Of a stretch of DNA of 64,000 nucleotides, positions 1-8,341 are shown piece by piece. The notes beneath the pieces are model-generated. The model was not told where the DNA came from. It saw only the letters and a list, made by a program, of their open reading frames with translations, and did no database searches. The first letter of the stretch is position 1, and every line of letters starts with the position of its first letter. This DNA comes from Massilia sp. 9096 (GTDB taxonomy: Bacteria > Pseudomonadota > Gammaproteobacteria > Burkholderiales > Burkholderiaceae_D): NCBI RefSeq assembly GCF_000745265.1, contig NZ_JQNN01000001.1:124001-188000 (forward strand), in the 5' to 3' direction. The position numbers and the translations under genes were made by a program.

Positions 1-1
1 G

Positions 2-49
2 GTGAAGGTGCCGGCGAAGGGCGTGATGGTGCTGGCGGTCCAAGGTTGA
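2..49 (+). CDS. C-terminal end of an upstream gene (partial), possibly a glycoside hydrolase
   Basis: An open frame enters from the left edge and ends at a TGA at 47-49, giving only 15 residues that finish VMVLAVQG. The tail, with a V-P-A-K-G-V step, resembles the last strand of C-terminal beta-domains in secreted glycosidases, and the next gene is a glycosidase. This is weak evidence. The fragment is too short to assign. Confidence 0.4.
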   Translation: MKVPAKGVMVLAVQG

Positions 50-57
50 TCGATGGG

Positions 58-79
58 GCGCCGGCCGCGCGGCCGGCGC
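58..79. terminator. Perfect GC-rich hairpin between two genes, possible attenuator
   Basis: GCGCCGGCC (58-66) and its exact complement GGCCGGCGC (71-79) flank a GCGC loop, and TGCGTTTCTT follows. It lies 9 bases after the upstream stop and just before the ribosome binding site of the next gene. The weak T-run suggests attenuation or mRNA protection rather than a strong terminator. Confidence 0.4.
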
Positions 80-101
80 TGCGTTTCTTGAGGTGACGAT
101 G

Positions 102-2525
102 ATGCCGATCCGGATTGCTGCGCTGCCGCTGCTGCTGTTATCGGCGGCGCTGCTGGGCGCGAGCGCCCATGCCGCCGAACTGTTCCCGCTGCGCGACGTG
201 CGCCTCGGTCCCAGCCCCTTCCTCGAGGCCCAGGCCACCGACCTGCATTACCTGATGGCCCTCGAGCCCGACCGCCTGGCCGCGCCGTTCCTGCGCGAAG
301 CAGGCCTGGCGCCGAAGCAGCCCAGCTATGGCAACTGGGAATCGTCCGGCCTGGATGGCCACATGGGCGGCCATTACCTGTCGGCGCTGGCGTTGATGTT
401 CGCCTCGACCGGCGACCCGGAAGTCAAGCGCCGCCTGGACGACTTCGTGGCGGAACTCAAGCGCGCGCAGCAAGCCAACGCCGAGGGCGACACGCAGGGT
501 GAACTGCGCGGCTACCTCGGCGGCATCCCGGGCGGACGCGCGGCCTGGCGCGACATCGCCGCCGGCAAGCTCCACGCCGACAATTTTTCCGTCAACGGCA
601 AGTGGGTGCCCTGGTATAACCTGCACAAGCTGTTCGCCGGCCTGCGCGACGCCTGGCGCTACGCCGGCAACGAGGATGCGCGCACCATGCTGGTGGCGCT
701 GTCCGACTGGGCGCTGCGCCTCACCGGCCACCTGGGCGATGAACAGATGCAGGCCATGCTCAAGAGCGAGCATGGCGGCATGAACGAAGTGCTGGCCGAC
801 GTCTACCAGATGACAGGCGAGCGCAAATACCTGGACCTGGCGCTGCGCTTTTCGGACCGGCGCATCCTGCAGCCGCTCGAACAGGGCCAGGACCGGCTTA
901 CCGGCCTGCACGCCAATACCCAGATCCCGAAGGTGATCGGCTTCGAGCGCATCGCCGCGCTGAGCAGCGACCCGGCCACGCGACGCGACATGGCGCACGC
1001 CGCCGAATTCTTCTGGCAGACCGTGGTCGACAACCGCACGGTTGCCATCGGCGGCAACAGCGTCAAGGAGCACTTCCACGACGAACACGACTTCAGTCCG
1101 ATGTTGGAAGAGGTCGAGGGACCGGAGACCTGCAACACCTACAACATGCTCAAGCTGACCGGGATGCTGTTCGCAGCCTCGGACAAGGCGCTCTACGCCG
1201 ACTATTACGAGCGCGCGCTGTACAACCACATCCTCGCCTCGCAGCGCCCGGACAGCGGCGGCTTCGTCTACTTCACGCCGATGCGGCCGAACGGGTACCG
1301 GGTCTACTCGCAGGTCGACCAGGCGATGTGGTGCTGCGTCGGCTCGGGCATCGAGAGCCATGCGAAGTACGGCGAATTCATCTACGCCCACGAAGGCAGC
1401 GGCAAGGAGGCGGCGCTGTTCGTCAACTTGTTCATCCCGTCGACCCTCGATTGGAAAGCGCGGGGCGTGCGCATCACCCAGGCCAACACATTCCCCGACG
1501 AGGCCAGCACGCACATCACCGTGGATGAGGTGGGCGCGAGTGCGCACTTCGTGCTGAAGATCCGCTATCCGGCCTGGGTCGCCGCCGGCAAGCTGGGGCT
1601 GCGCGTGAACGGCAAGCCGGTCCGCATCGACGCGCGTCCGGGTCGCTACGTCAGCATCGAGCGCACCTGGCGCAAAGGCGACCGCGTCGACGTCGACCTG
1701 CCGATGACGACCCGCCTCGAGCAGATGCCGGACAAATCGAAGTACTACGCCGTGCTGCATGGGCCGATCGTGCTGGCCGCGAAGACCAACCCGTTCCCGA
1801 CCGAGCACCTGAATTTCCTGGCCGACGACACACGCATGGGCCATGTGCCGTCCGGCCAGGTCTGCCCGCTGGACGCGGCGCCGACCTTCGTGGCCGACGG
1901 CACGGACTTCATCAAGCGCTTCAAGCCGGTCCCCGGCAAGCCGCTGACCTTTACCGCACCGGCGGGCCTGGTGCGGGGCGGCACTGGAGCGGCCGCCGAG
2001 TTCATCCCCTTCTTCCGCCTGCACGACTCGCGCTATGTCGTCTACTGGCCGCAATCCACGCCCGGCGACTACGCGCGCGAACGCGTACAGGTGGCCGCGC
2101 GCGAGGCCGAACGGCTGGCGCTCGACGCGCGCACCGTCGACCAGGTGGCGCCGGGCGAGCAGCAGCCCGAAGTCGACCACCAGTTCAAAGGCGAGGGCGC
2201 GGAAATGGGCGTGGACAAGGGCCGCCATTGGCGGCGCGCGAAAGAGTGGTTCAGCTACCAGCTGAGCGATCCGAAGCGGGAGGCCAAGCTGCTGAGCCTG
2301 ACGTTTGCCGGTGCGGACGCGGGCAAGCGCGTCGACCTGGTGGTCAACGGCGAGCGGGTGGCGGACATCACGCTCGCCGCGGACGCGGCGCAGCCGTTCA
2401 CCACGCAGGATGTCGACTTGCCGCCTGAGCTCGTGCAGCGCGCCGGCGGCCGCCTGGAAGTGAAACTGGTCGCGCACGAGGGAGCGACGATGGCGCCCCT
2501 GTATGGCATGCGGCTGATGCGTTAA
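102..2525 (+). CDS. Secreted beta-L-arabinofuranosidase, GH127/GH146 type
   Basis: This protein of about 807 residues starts with an exported signal peptide (MPIRIAALPLLLLSAALLG, cleavage after AHA). The middle is the (alpha/alpha)6 barrel of DUF1680 proteins. The Cys/Glu metal-and-nucleophile set of GH127/146 is visible as ETC near residues 342-344 and MWCCVGSG with adjacent cysteines near 411-412; in the family these coordinate Zn and one Cys is the nucleophile. The C-terminal 300 residues are beta-rich. Family members release L-arabinofuranose from plant arabinans and glycoproteins. ATG codons at 99 and 102 and a GTG at 93 are possible starts; AGGTGA at 91-96 best fits ATG 102. The next genes encode a furanose importer, so released sugar is probably taken up by it. 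The exact linkage specificity cannot be read from sequence. Confidence 0.85.
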   Translation: MPIRIAALPLLLLSAALLGASAHAAELFPLRDVRLGPSPFLEAQATDLHYLMALEPDRLAAPFLREAGLAPKQPSYGNWESSGLDGHMGGHYLSALALMFASTGDPEVKRRLDDFVAELKRAQQANAEGDTQGELRGYLGGIPGGRAAWRDIAAGKLHADNFSVNGKWVPWYNLHKLFAGLRDAWRYAGNEDARTMLVALSDWALRLTGHLGDEQMQAMLKSEHGGMNEVLADVYQMTGERKYLDLALRFSDRRILQPLEQGQDRLTGLHANTQIPKVIGFERIAALSSDPATRRDMAHAAEFFWQTVVDNRTVAIGGNSVKEHFHDEHDFSPMLEEVEGPETCNTYNMLKLTGMLFAASDKALYADYYERALYNHILASQRPDSGGFVYFTPMRPNGYRVYSQVDQAMWCCVGSGIESHAKYGEFIYAHEGSGKEAALFVNLFIPSTLDWKARGVRITQANTFPDEASTHITVDEVGASAHFVLKIRYPAWVAAGKLGLRVNGKPVRIDARPGRYVSIERTWRKGDRVDVDLPMTTRLEQMPDKSKYYAVLHGPIVLAAKTNPFPTEHLNFLADDTRMGHVPSGQVCPLDAAPTFVADGTDFIKRFKPVPGKPLTFTAPAGLVRGGTGAAAEFIPFFRLHDSRYVVYWPQSTPGDYARERVQVAAREAERLALDARTVDQVAPGEQQPEVDHQFKGEGAEMGVDKGRHWRRAKEWFSYQLSDPKREAKLLSLTFAGADAGKRVDLVVNGERVADITLAADAAQPFTTQDVDLPPELVQRAGGRLEVKLVAHEGATMAPLYGMRLMR

Positions 2526-2573
2526 ATCCTGGCAAGGATATACAAAGCGATATCGGACACCCTAAAAAAATGA

Positions 2574-2603
2574 TTGGTTGAGCATCCCTCACTGTCGTAG
2601 TAT
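2574..2603 (+). promoter_or_regulatory. Candidate sigma-70 promoter for the ytfQ operon
   Basis: TTGGTT at 2574-2579 is followed 18 bases later by TAGTAT at 2598-2603, inside the AT-rich gap before ytfQ. Spacing fits a sigma-70 promoter; the hexamers are only moderate matches. Confidence 0.35.
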
Positions 2604-2619
2604 TGTGTCCAGAACAATA
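2601..2619. promoter_or_regulatory. Candidate operator TATTGT-N7-ACAATA before ytfQ
   Basis: A perfect 6-bp inverted repeat with a 7-base spacer overlaps the proposed -10 box and ends 12 bases before the ytfQ start codon. It contains several T-N11-A steps of the kind LysR proteins bind, and a LysR gene closes this cluster at 7168. Linking the two is inference; a site at the -10 would suit repression. Confidence 0.4.
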
Positions 2620-2631
2620 TCGGAGACAAGC

Positions 2632-3609
2632 ATGACGCTCACCCGCAGGTCTTTCCTGGGCGTGGCAGCCGGCGCGGGGGCACTCGCAGCCGTCGGCGTG
2701 CCCATCCCGGCCCTGGCCGCCAACAAACCCCTGACGATCGGCTTTTCCCAGGTCGGCGCCGAGAGCGAGTGGCGTACCGCCAACACCGCGTCGATCAAGG
2801 CCGCCGCCAGGCAGGCCGGCGTCAACCTGAAGTTCGCCGACGCCCAGCAGCGCCAGGAAAACCAGGTCAAGGCGATCCGCTCCTTCATCGCCCAGCGCGT
2901 CGACGTGATCGCGTTTTCGCCGGTGGTCGAAACCGGCTGGGACACCGTGCTGCGCGAAGCGAAAGCCGCGAAGATCCCGGTGATCCTCACCGACCGTTCG
3001 GTCAAGGTCAGCGATCCGTCGCTGTACGTCAGCTTCATCGGTTCGGACTTCGTCGAGGAAGGGCGGCGCGCCGGGCGCTGGCTGCTCGAGTACGACAAGC
3101 AGATGGGCGGCAAGCCGCTCAACATCGTCGAGCTGCAGGGCACGGTCGGCTCGGCGCCGGCCACCGACCGCAAGACCGGCTTTGCCGAGATCATCGCGAC
3201 CAATCCCAAGCTGAAGATCATCCGCTCGCAAACCGGCGACTTCACGCGCGCCAAGGGCAAGGAAGTGATGGAAGCCTTCCTGAAGTCCGAGGGCAAGAAC
3301 ATCAACGTGCTGTACGCGCACAACGACGACATGGCGATCGGCGCGATCCAGGCGATCGAGGAAGCCGGCCTGAAACCCGGCAAGGACATCGCCATCGTGT
3401 CGATCGACGGCGTGCGCGGCGCCTTCCAGGCCATGGTGCAGGGCAAGCTCAACGTCACGATCGAGTGCAACCCGCTGCTCGGTCCCACGCTGATGCAGAT
3501 CGCGCAGGCGGTCGTCGCCGGCAAGCCGGTCGCCAAGCGCGTGACGATCGAGGAGGGCGTGTTCCCGGCCGACGTCGCGGCCAAGGTCCTCCCGACCCGC
3601 AAGTACTGA
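2632..3609 (+). CDS. ytfQ: Galactofuranose-type ABC transporter, substrate-binding protein
   Basis: The protein is 325 residues with an N-terminal TRRSFLG twin-arginine motif and a hydrophobic stretch ending ALAA, so it is probably exported by Tat. The mature part is a periplasmic binding protein of the LacI/ribose-binding fold (Peripla_BP_4). Segments GFSQVGAESEWR at the start and YAHNDDMAIGAIQAIEEAG in the second lobe match E. coli YtfQ, which binds galactofuranose. The ATG at 2632 is preceded by CGGAGA; an upstream in-frame TTG at 2578 would place the Tat motif internally and is rejected. ytfR follows after 6 bases. With an arabinofuranosidase upstream, L-arabinofuranose is a plausible alternative ligand. 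Confidence 0.9.
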   Translation: MTLTRRSFLGVAAGAGALAAVGVPIPALAANKPLTIGFSQVGAESEWRTANTASIKAAARQAGVNLKFADAQQRQENQVKAIRSFIAQRVDVIAFSPVVETGWDTVLREAKAAKIPVILTDRSVKVSDPSLYVSFIGSDFVEEGRRAGRWLLEYDKQMGGKPLNIVELQGTVGSAPATDRKTGFAEIIATNPKLKIIRSQTGDFTRAKGKEVMEAFLKSEGKNINVLYAHNDDMAIGAIQAIEEAGLKPGKDIAIVSIDGVRGAFQAMVQGKLNVTIECNPLLGPTLMQIAQAVVAGKPVAKRVTIEEGVFPADVAAKVLPTRKY

Positions 3610-3615
3610 TCCGCC

Positions 3616-5127
3616 ATGACCGGGCCAGTGCTCGAAATGCGCGGCATCCACAAGCGCTTCCCCGGCGTGCGCGCGCTGGCGGACGCCGGCCTGCGCCTGT
3701 TCCCCGGCGAAATCCACACGCTGATGGGGCAGAACGGCGCCGGCAAGTCCACGCTGATCAAGGTGCTGACCGGCGTGTACCAGCCCGACGCGGGCAGCAT
3801 CGTGCTCGAAGGCCAGGCGATCCGGCCGCGCTCGACCCAGGAGGCGCAGAACCTCGGCATCAGCACGGTCTACCAGGAAGTCAACCTGTGCCCGAATCTG
3901 TCGGTGGCGGAGAACATCTTCATCGGGCGCTACCCGCGCCGCTTCGGCATGGTCGACTGGCGCGCGATGCGGGCCCAAGCCGCCGAGCTGCTGGCGCGCC
4001 TGCAGGTGAACGTGGACGTGCGCCAGCCGCTGGCCAACTATCCGCTGGCGATCCAGCAGATGGTCGCGATCGCGCGCGCCTTGAGTGTCCAGTGCCGCGT
4101 GCTGATCCTGGATGAGCCGACCTCCAGCCTGGACGAAGCCGAGGTGCAGACCCTGTTCGCGGCGCTGCGCCGCCTGCGCGAGCAAGGCATGGCGATCCTG
4201 TTCGTGACCCACTTCCTGGACCAGACCTATGCGATTTCCGACCGCATCACGGTAATGCGCAACGGCGAGCGCGAAGGCGAGTATCCGTGCGCCGAGCTGT
4301 CGCGCCTGGCCCTGGTGAACAAGATGATCGGCGCGCCGGCCGACAGCGCGCCGCTCGATGCGCCCGATACGGGCCACGAGGAAGAAGCAAGCGCCGGCGA
4401 GGTCCTCGTGCGCACGCATGCGCTCGCGCGCAAGGGCGCGCTCGCGCCGGTGGACGTGGAACTGCGCCGCGGCGAGCTGCTCGGGCTGGCCGGCCTGCTC
4501 GGCTCCGGCCGCACGGAAATGGCGCGCCTGCTGTTCGGCGCCGACAAGGCCGACGGCGGCGCCATCGATGTCAACGGCAAGGCGGTCACGTTCTCGACCC
4601 CGCGCGACGCGATTGCACAAGGCATCGGCTTCTGTTCGGAAGACCGCAAGCACGAGGGCGCGATCCTGGCGCTGTCGGTGCGCGAGAACCTGATCCTGGC
4701 GCTGCAGGCGCGCGCCGGGCTGTGGCGCGCGATCCCTTTCAAGCGCCAGCAGCAACTGGCCGAGGACTTCGTCAGGCGGCTCGGCATCAAGACCGCCAGC
4801 ATCGAGACGCCGATCGGTTCGCTCTCCGGCGGCAACCAGCAAAAGGTGCTGCTGGCGCGCTGGCTGGCGACCGAACCCCAGCTGATGATCCTCGACGAAC
4901 CCACGCGCGGCATCGACGTGCGCGCCAAGCAGGAAATCATGGATCATGTACGCCAGCTGTGCCGCCAGGGCATGGCCATCCTCTTCATTTCGTCCGAACT
5001 GCCGGAAGTGCTGCGCGTGGCCGACCGCGTGCTGGTGATGCGCGACCGCCAGGCCTGCGCCAGCTACCGGCGCGGCGAACTCGACGACGGCTCGGTGCTG
5101 CGCGCGATCGCCGGGGAGGGCGCATGA
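3616..5127 (+). CDS. ytfR: Galactofuranose-type ABC transporter, ATP-binding protein (two NBDs)
   Basis: The 503-residue protein has two fused nucleotide-binding domains, as in RbsA/YtfR sugar ATPases. NBD1 has Walker A GQNGAGKS (38-45) and Walker B VLILDEPTSSLD (about 162). NBD2 has the degenerate P-loop GLLGSGRTE (about 293) usual for this family, an intact LSGGNQQK signature (about 403) and MILDEPTRGIDV. The asymmetry between a weak and a strong site is normal in class-2 sugar importers. It works at the inner face of the membrane with the two permeases encoded next. Its stop overlaps the start of ytfT (ATGA), indicating translational coupling. Confidence 0.92.
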   Translation: MTGPVLEMRGIHKRFPGVRALADAGLRLFPGEIHTLMGQNGAGKSTLIKVLTGVYQPDAGSIVLEGQAIRPRSTQEAQNLGISTVYQEVNLCPNLSVAENIFIGRYPRRFGMVDWRAMRAQAAELLARLQVNVDVRQPLANYPLAIQQMVAIARALSVQCRVLILDEPTSSLDEAEVQTLFAALRRLREQGMAILFVTHFLDQTYAISDRITVMRNGEREGEYPCAELSRLALVNKMIGAPADSAPLDAPDTGHEEEASAGEVLVRTHALARKGALAPVDVELRRGELLGLAGLLGSGRTEMARLLFGADKADGGAIDVNGKAVTFSTPRDAIAQGIGFCSEDRKHEGAILALSVRENLILALQARAGLWRAIPFKRQQQLAEDFVRRLGIKTASIETPIGSLSGGNQQKVLLARWLATEPQLMILDEPTRGIDVRAKQEIMDHVRQLCRQGMAILFISSELPEVLRVADRVLVMRDRQACASYRRGELDDGSVLRAIAGEGA

Positions 5128-6170
5128 ACGCGCCCGTCCAGAGCGTCGCCCCGGACGCGGTCCAGGACCAGGCCACGCGCTTCGCGCTGCTGCGCCACCC
5201 GCTCGCGCGTCCGCTGGCCGCGCTGCTGGTGCTGCTGGCGCTCGACGCCGTGCTGGTGCCCGGGTTCTTCCACGTCGCGCTGCGCGACGGCCACTTGTAC
5301 GGCAGCGTGATCGACATCGCCAACCGCGCCGCGCCGCTGATGCTGGCCGCGCTCGGCATGACGCTGGTGATCGCCACGCGCGGCATCGACATCTCGGTGG
5401 GCGCGGTGGTGGCGCTGTCGGGGACCGTGGCGGCGATGCTGGTGAACGGCACACCCGGCGCCCCAGCCACGCCGCTCGGCACGGCCCTGGCGGCGGCGCT
5501 CGGCGTGGCCCTGCTGTGCGGCCTGTGGAACGGCGTGCTGGTGGCCGGCGTGAAGCTGCAGCCGATCGTCGCCACGCTGATCCTGATGACGGCCGGGCGC
5601 GGCCTGGCCCAGCTGCTCACCGACGGCCAGATCGTCACGGTGTATGAGGAGTCCTTCTTCACCCTCGGCAGCGGATACCTGGGCGGGCTGCCGGTCTCGC
5701 TGTACGTGGTGGCCGCGGTGTTCGCGCTGCTGCTGTTCCTGGCGCGCCGCACCGCGCTCGGCCTGTTCATCCAGGCGGTCGGCCTGAACCCGGTGGCGGC
5801 GCGCCTGGCCGGCCTGCGCACGGCGACCCTGATCGTGTCGGTCTACGCGGCCTGCAGCCTGTGCGCCGGCATGGCCGGGCTGCTCATCACCTCGAACATC
5901 AAGAGCGCCGACGCCAACAACGCCGGCCTGCTGCTCGAGCTCGACGCGATCCTGGCAGTGACGCTGGGCGGCACCTCGCTGGCCGGCGGCCGCTTCAGCC
6001 TGGCCGGTAGCCTGGTCGGCGCGTTGATCATCCAGACGCTGACCTACACCATCTATTCGCTGGGCGTGCCGCCCGAGGTGAACATGGTGGTCAAGGCGAT
6101 CGTCGTGTTCGCGGTGTGCATCTCGCAGTCGGGCGAGCTGCGCGCGCTGCGGCAAAGGAGGCCGGCATGA
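5124..6170 (+). CDS. ytfT: Galactofuranose-type ABC transporter, permease 1
   Basis: This 348-residue integral membrane protein belongs to the BPD_transp_2 (RbsC-like) family, with about ten hydrophobic segments. The family signatures GMTLVIATRGIDISVGAVVALSG and the loop VTLGGTSLAGGRFSLAGSLVG are present. The start is the ATG at 5124 overlapping the ytfR stop, and its own stop overlaps the start of the second permease; both overlaps are ATGA. A two-permease layout is what E. coli has for the YtfQRT-YjfF system, which supports the galactofuranose-type call over the one-permease ribose or xylose systems. Confidence 0.9.
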   Translation: MNAPVQSVAPDAVQDQATRFALLRHPLARPLAALLVLLALDAVLVPGFFHVALRDGHLYGSVIDIANRAAPLMLAALGMTLVIATRGIDISVGAVVALSGTVAAMLVNGTPGAPATPLGTALAAALGVALLCGLWNGVLVAGVKLQPIVATLILMTAGRGLAQLLTDGQIVTVYEESFFTLGSGYLGGLPVSLYVVAAVFALLLFLARRTALGLFIQAVGLNPVAARLAGLRTATLIVSVYAACSLCAGMAGLLITSNIKSADANNAGLLLELDAILAVTLGGTSLAGGRFSLAGSLVGALIIQTLTYTIYSLGVPPEVNMVVKAIVVFAVCISQSGELRALRQRRPA

Positions 6171-7135
6171 GCGCCGCCGTCAAACAGTCCTTGGCCATGG
6201 CCCCGTGGTTCACCTCCGCCATCACCGTGCTGCTGCTGGCGGCCATGCTGGGCGTCGGCGGCGCCGTGTATCCGGGGTTGCTGTCCGAGCAGGTGCTGTT
6301 CAACCTGCTGATCGATAACGCGCACCTGGTGGTGCTGGCGATCGGCATGGGCTTCGTGATCCTGTCGGGCGGAATCGACCTGTCGGTGGGCGCGGTGCTG
6401 GCCCTGTCGACGATGGCCTGCGCCTGGCTGCTGCAGAGCGCGCACTGGCACCCGGCGCTGGTGATCGTCTGCGTGCTGGCGGGCGGCGCGGCCTTCGGCG
6501 CGCTGATGGGGACCATCATCCACCTGTTCCGGCTGCAGCCTTTCATCGTCACGCTGGCCGGCATGTTCCTGGCGCGCGGCCTGTGTTACCTGATCAGCAC
6601 CGATTCGGTCGCGATCGACCAGCCGTTCTTCGCCGCGCTGTCGCAGGCCCAGGTGCACCTGCTCGGCGGCTTCCTGTCGCCCGGCGCGATCATCGCGCTG
6701 GTCGTGCTGCTGCTGGCGGTATGGCTGGCGCACTTCACGGCGTTCGGGCGCGCCGTGTACGCGGTCGGCGGCAACGAAGCCTCGGCGGCGATGATGGGCC
6801 TGGACGTCGGCCGCACGCGGGTGCTGGCGTATGCGCTGTCCGGTTTCTGCTCGGCGCTGGCCGGCCTGCTGTTCTCGGTCTACACGCTGTCGGGCTACGC
6901 GTTGCACGGGCAGGGCATGGAGCTCGATGCGATCGCGGCGGTCGTCATCGGCGGCATGCTGCTCACCGGCGGCTACGGCTACATCGCCGGAGCGCTGTCG
7001 GGTGTGCTGGTGCTGGGCGCGATCCAGACCCTGATCGCCTTCGACGGCACGCTCAGCTCGTGGTGGACGCGGATCGTGATCGGCACGCTGCTGCTGGTGT
7101 TCTGCGTGGTGCAGCGGCTGCTGTCCAAGGGGTGA
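6167..7135 (+). CDS. yjfF: Galactofuranose-type ABC transporter, permease 2
   Basis: The 322-residue RbsC-family permease has GMGFVILSGGIDLSVGAVLALS and the C-terminal motif IGGMLLTGGYGYIAGALSGVLV, both typical of YjfF. The start ATG at 6167 overlaps the ytfT stop and is preceded by AAAGGAGG (6154-6161), a strong ribosome binding site; an upstream in-frame candidate at 6116 lies inside ytfT and is rejected. It should form the heterodimeric membrane channel with YtfT. The LysR gene begins 32 bases after its stop, so it may be co-transcribed. Confidence 0.9.
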   Translation: MSAAVKQSLAMAPWFTSAITVLLLAAMLGVGGAVYPGLLSEQVLFNLLIDNAHLVVLAIGMGFVILSGGIDLSVGAVLALSTMACAWLLQSAHWHPALVIVCVLAGGAAFGALMGTIIHLFRLQPFIVTLAGMFLARGLCYLISTDSVAIDQPFFAALSQAQVHLLGGFLSPGAIIALVVLLLAVWLAHFTAFGRAVYAVGGNEASAAMMGLDVGRTRVLAYALSGFCSALAGLLFSVYTLSGYALHGQGMELDAIAAVVIGGMLLTGGYGYIAGALSGVLVLGAIQTLIAFDGTLSSWWTRIVIGTLLLVFCVVQRLLSKG

Positions 7136-7167
7136 AAATCCGGGGTCGAGAATGCTATGATGGGCCG

Positions 7168-8112
7168 ATGGACACGACCAACCCGAACTGGTTTCTCAAG
7201 GCGCGCCTCAAGACGCGCCAGCTGCTGCTGCTGATCGCGCTCGACGACTTCCGCAACATCCATCGTGCGGCCGAGGAGCTGCACATGACCCAGCCGGCCG
7301 CCTCCAAGCAGGTCAAGGACCTCGAGGAGATGCTCGGCGTGAAGCTGTTCGAGCGCCTGCCGCGCGGAATGGAGCCGACGCTGTACGGCGAGACCATGAT
7401 CCGCCACGCGCGCATGGCGCTCACCAGCCTGGCGCTGGCGCACGACGACATCGCCACGCTCAAGGCCGGCCTGTCGGGCCAGGTCGAGGTCGGGGTCATC
7501 ATGACGCCGGCCATGTCGCTGCTGCCGCGCGCGATCGCACGGGTGAAGCAGGAGGCGCCGCTGCTGCGCATCGGCGTGCAGCTCGAGACCAGCAACGTCC
7601 TGCTCGACAAGCTCCAGCGCGGCACGCTCGATTTCATGATCGGCCGCATCGTCGATGGCGGCAGCGCCGCGGCGGGCCTGATCTACGAGGAGCTGACCGA
7701 GGAGCCGGCCTGCGCGGTGGTACGCCCCGGCCATCCATTGCTGGACCATCCGGCACCGACCCTGGCCGACATCGCCGGGCGTCCGTGGATCCTGCCGCCG
7801 CACGGCAGCATCCTGCGCTACCGCTTCGACATGATGTTCCGCCGCGCCGGCCTGGCGCCGCCGGCCAACGTGGTCGACACCACCGCCATGCTGGTCATCA
7901 CCGCCTTGCTGCAGCAGACCGATTCGCTGCACGTGATGCCGCGCCAGGTCGCGCAGTATTACGAGTCCCTGAACGTGATGCGCATCCTGCCGATCGATCT
8001 GCCGTGCACGATGGACGCCTTCGGCATCGTGCGCCAGCAGGACCATCTGCTGTCGCCGGGGGCCGAGCTGCTGCTGCACGCGGTACGGGCGTCGGCGCAG
8101 GAAATCTACTGA
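7168..8112 (+). CDS. LysR-family regulator, likely regulator of the furanose uptake genes
   Basis: The 314-residue protein has an N-terminal winged HTH (about residues 10-70, with HRAAEELHMTQPAASKQVKDLE) and a LysR substrate-binding domain from about residue 95. The HTH and the wing (LPRGMEPTLYGE) look like the GbpR/CbbR-like branch that controls sugar-binding protein operons in alpha- and betaproteobacteria. It is transcribed in the same direction as the transporter, not divergently, which is less common for LysR genes. The regulatory target is inferred from position. ATG at 7168 is chosen because the HTH begins about 10 residues later. Confidence 0.8.
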   Translation: MDTTNPNWFLKARLKTRQLLLLIALDDFRNIHRAAEELHMTQPAASKQVKDLEEMLGVKLFERLPRGMEPTLYGETMIRHARMALTSLALAHDDIATLKAGLSGQVEVGVIMTPAMSLLPRAIARVKQEAPLLRIGVQLETSNVLLDKLQRGTLDFMIGRIVDGGSAAAGLIYEELTEEPACAVVRPGHPLLDHPAPTLADIAGRPWILPPHGSILRYRFDMMFRRAGLAPPANVVDTTAMLVITALLQQTDSLHVMPRQVAQYYESLNVMRILPIDLPCTMDAFGIVRQQDHLLSPGAELLLHAVRASAQEIY

Positions 8113-8341
8113 GCCGTGCCGGGCAAGAGCGCTTCTTGCTGCCGGATTTGCAATTTCCGCAATCGCAACGAGCCTCTAATCCGGATTTTATTTTGAACTC
8201 GTTGTACATTCCACACATCTGACATCGGATATTTCCGAGAAATAACTTTCGATTATCGATTTTATCGTTTCTTTCGCTTATGCTGTCTCCCTGGTCAATA
8301 CAAGTGCGCAGCTGGTTGCGCACCGGTTGTGAAAGGGAAAC

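Noticed and set aside
138..2477. Long minus-strand open frame opposite the arabinofuranosidase
   Set aside because: Its protein is Arg/His/Gln-rich and without any domain; it arises from GC-rich third codon positions of the real gene. The same holds for the very long frames 2398-5454 (minus), 12986-15964 (plus) and similar ones.
4021..4110. Degenerate signature motif in NBD1 of YtfR as a sign of damage
   Set aside because: Asymmetric sites are normal in two-domain sugar ABC ATPases; the second domain has an intact LSGGNQQK.
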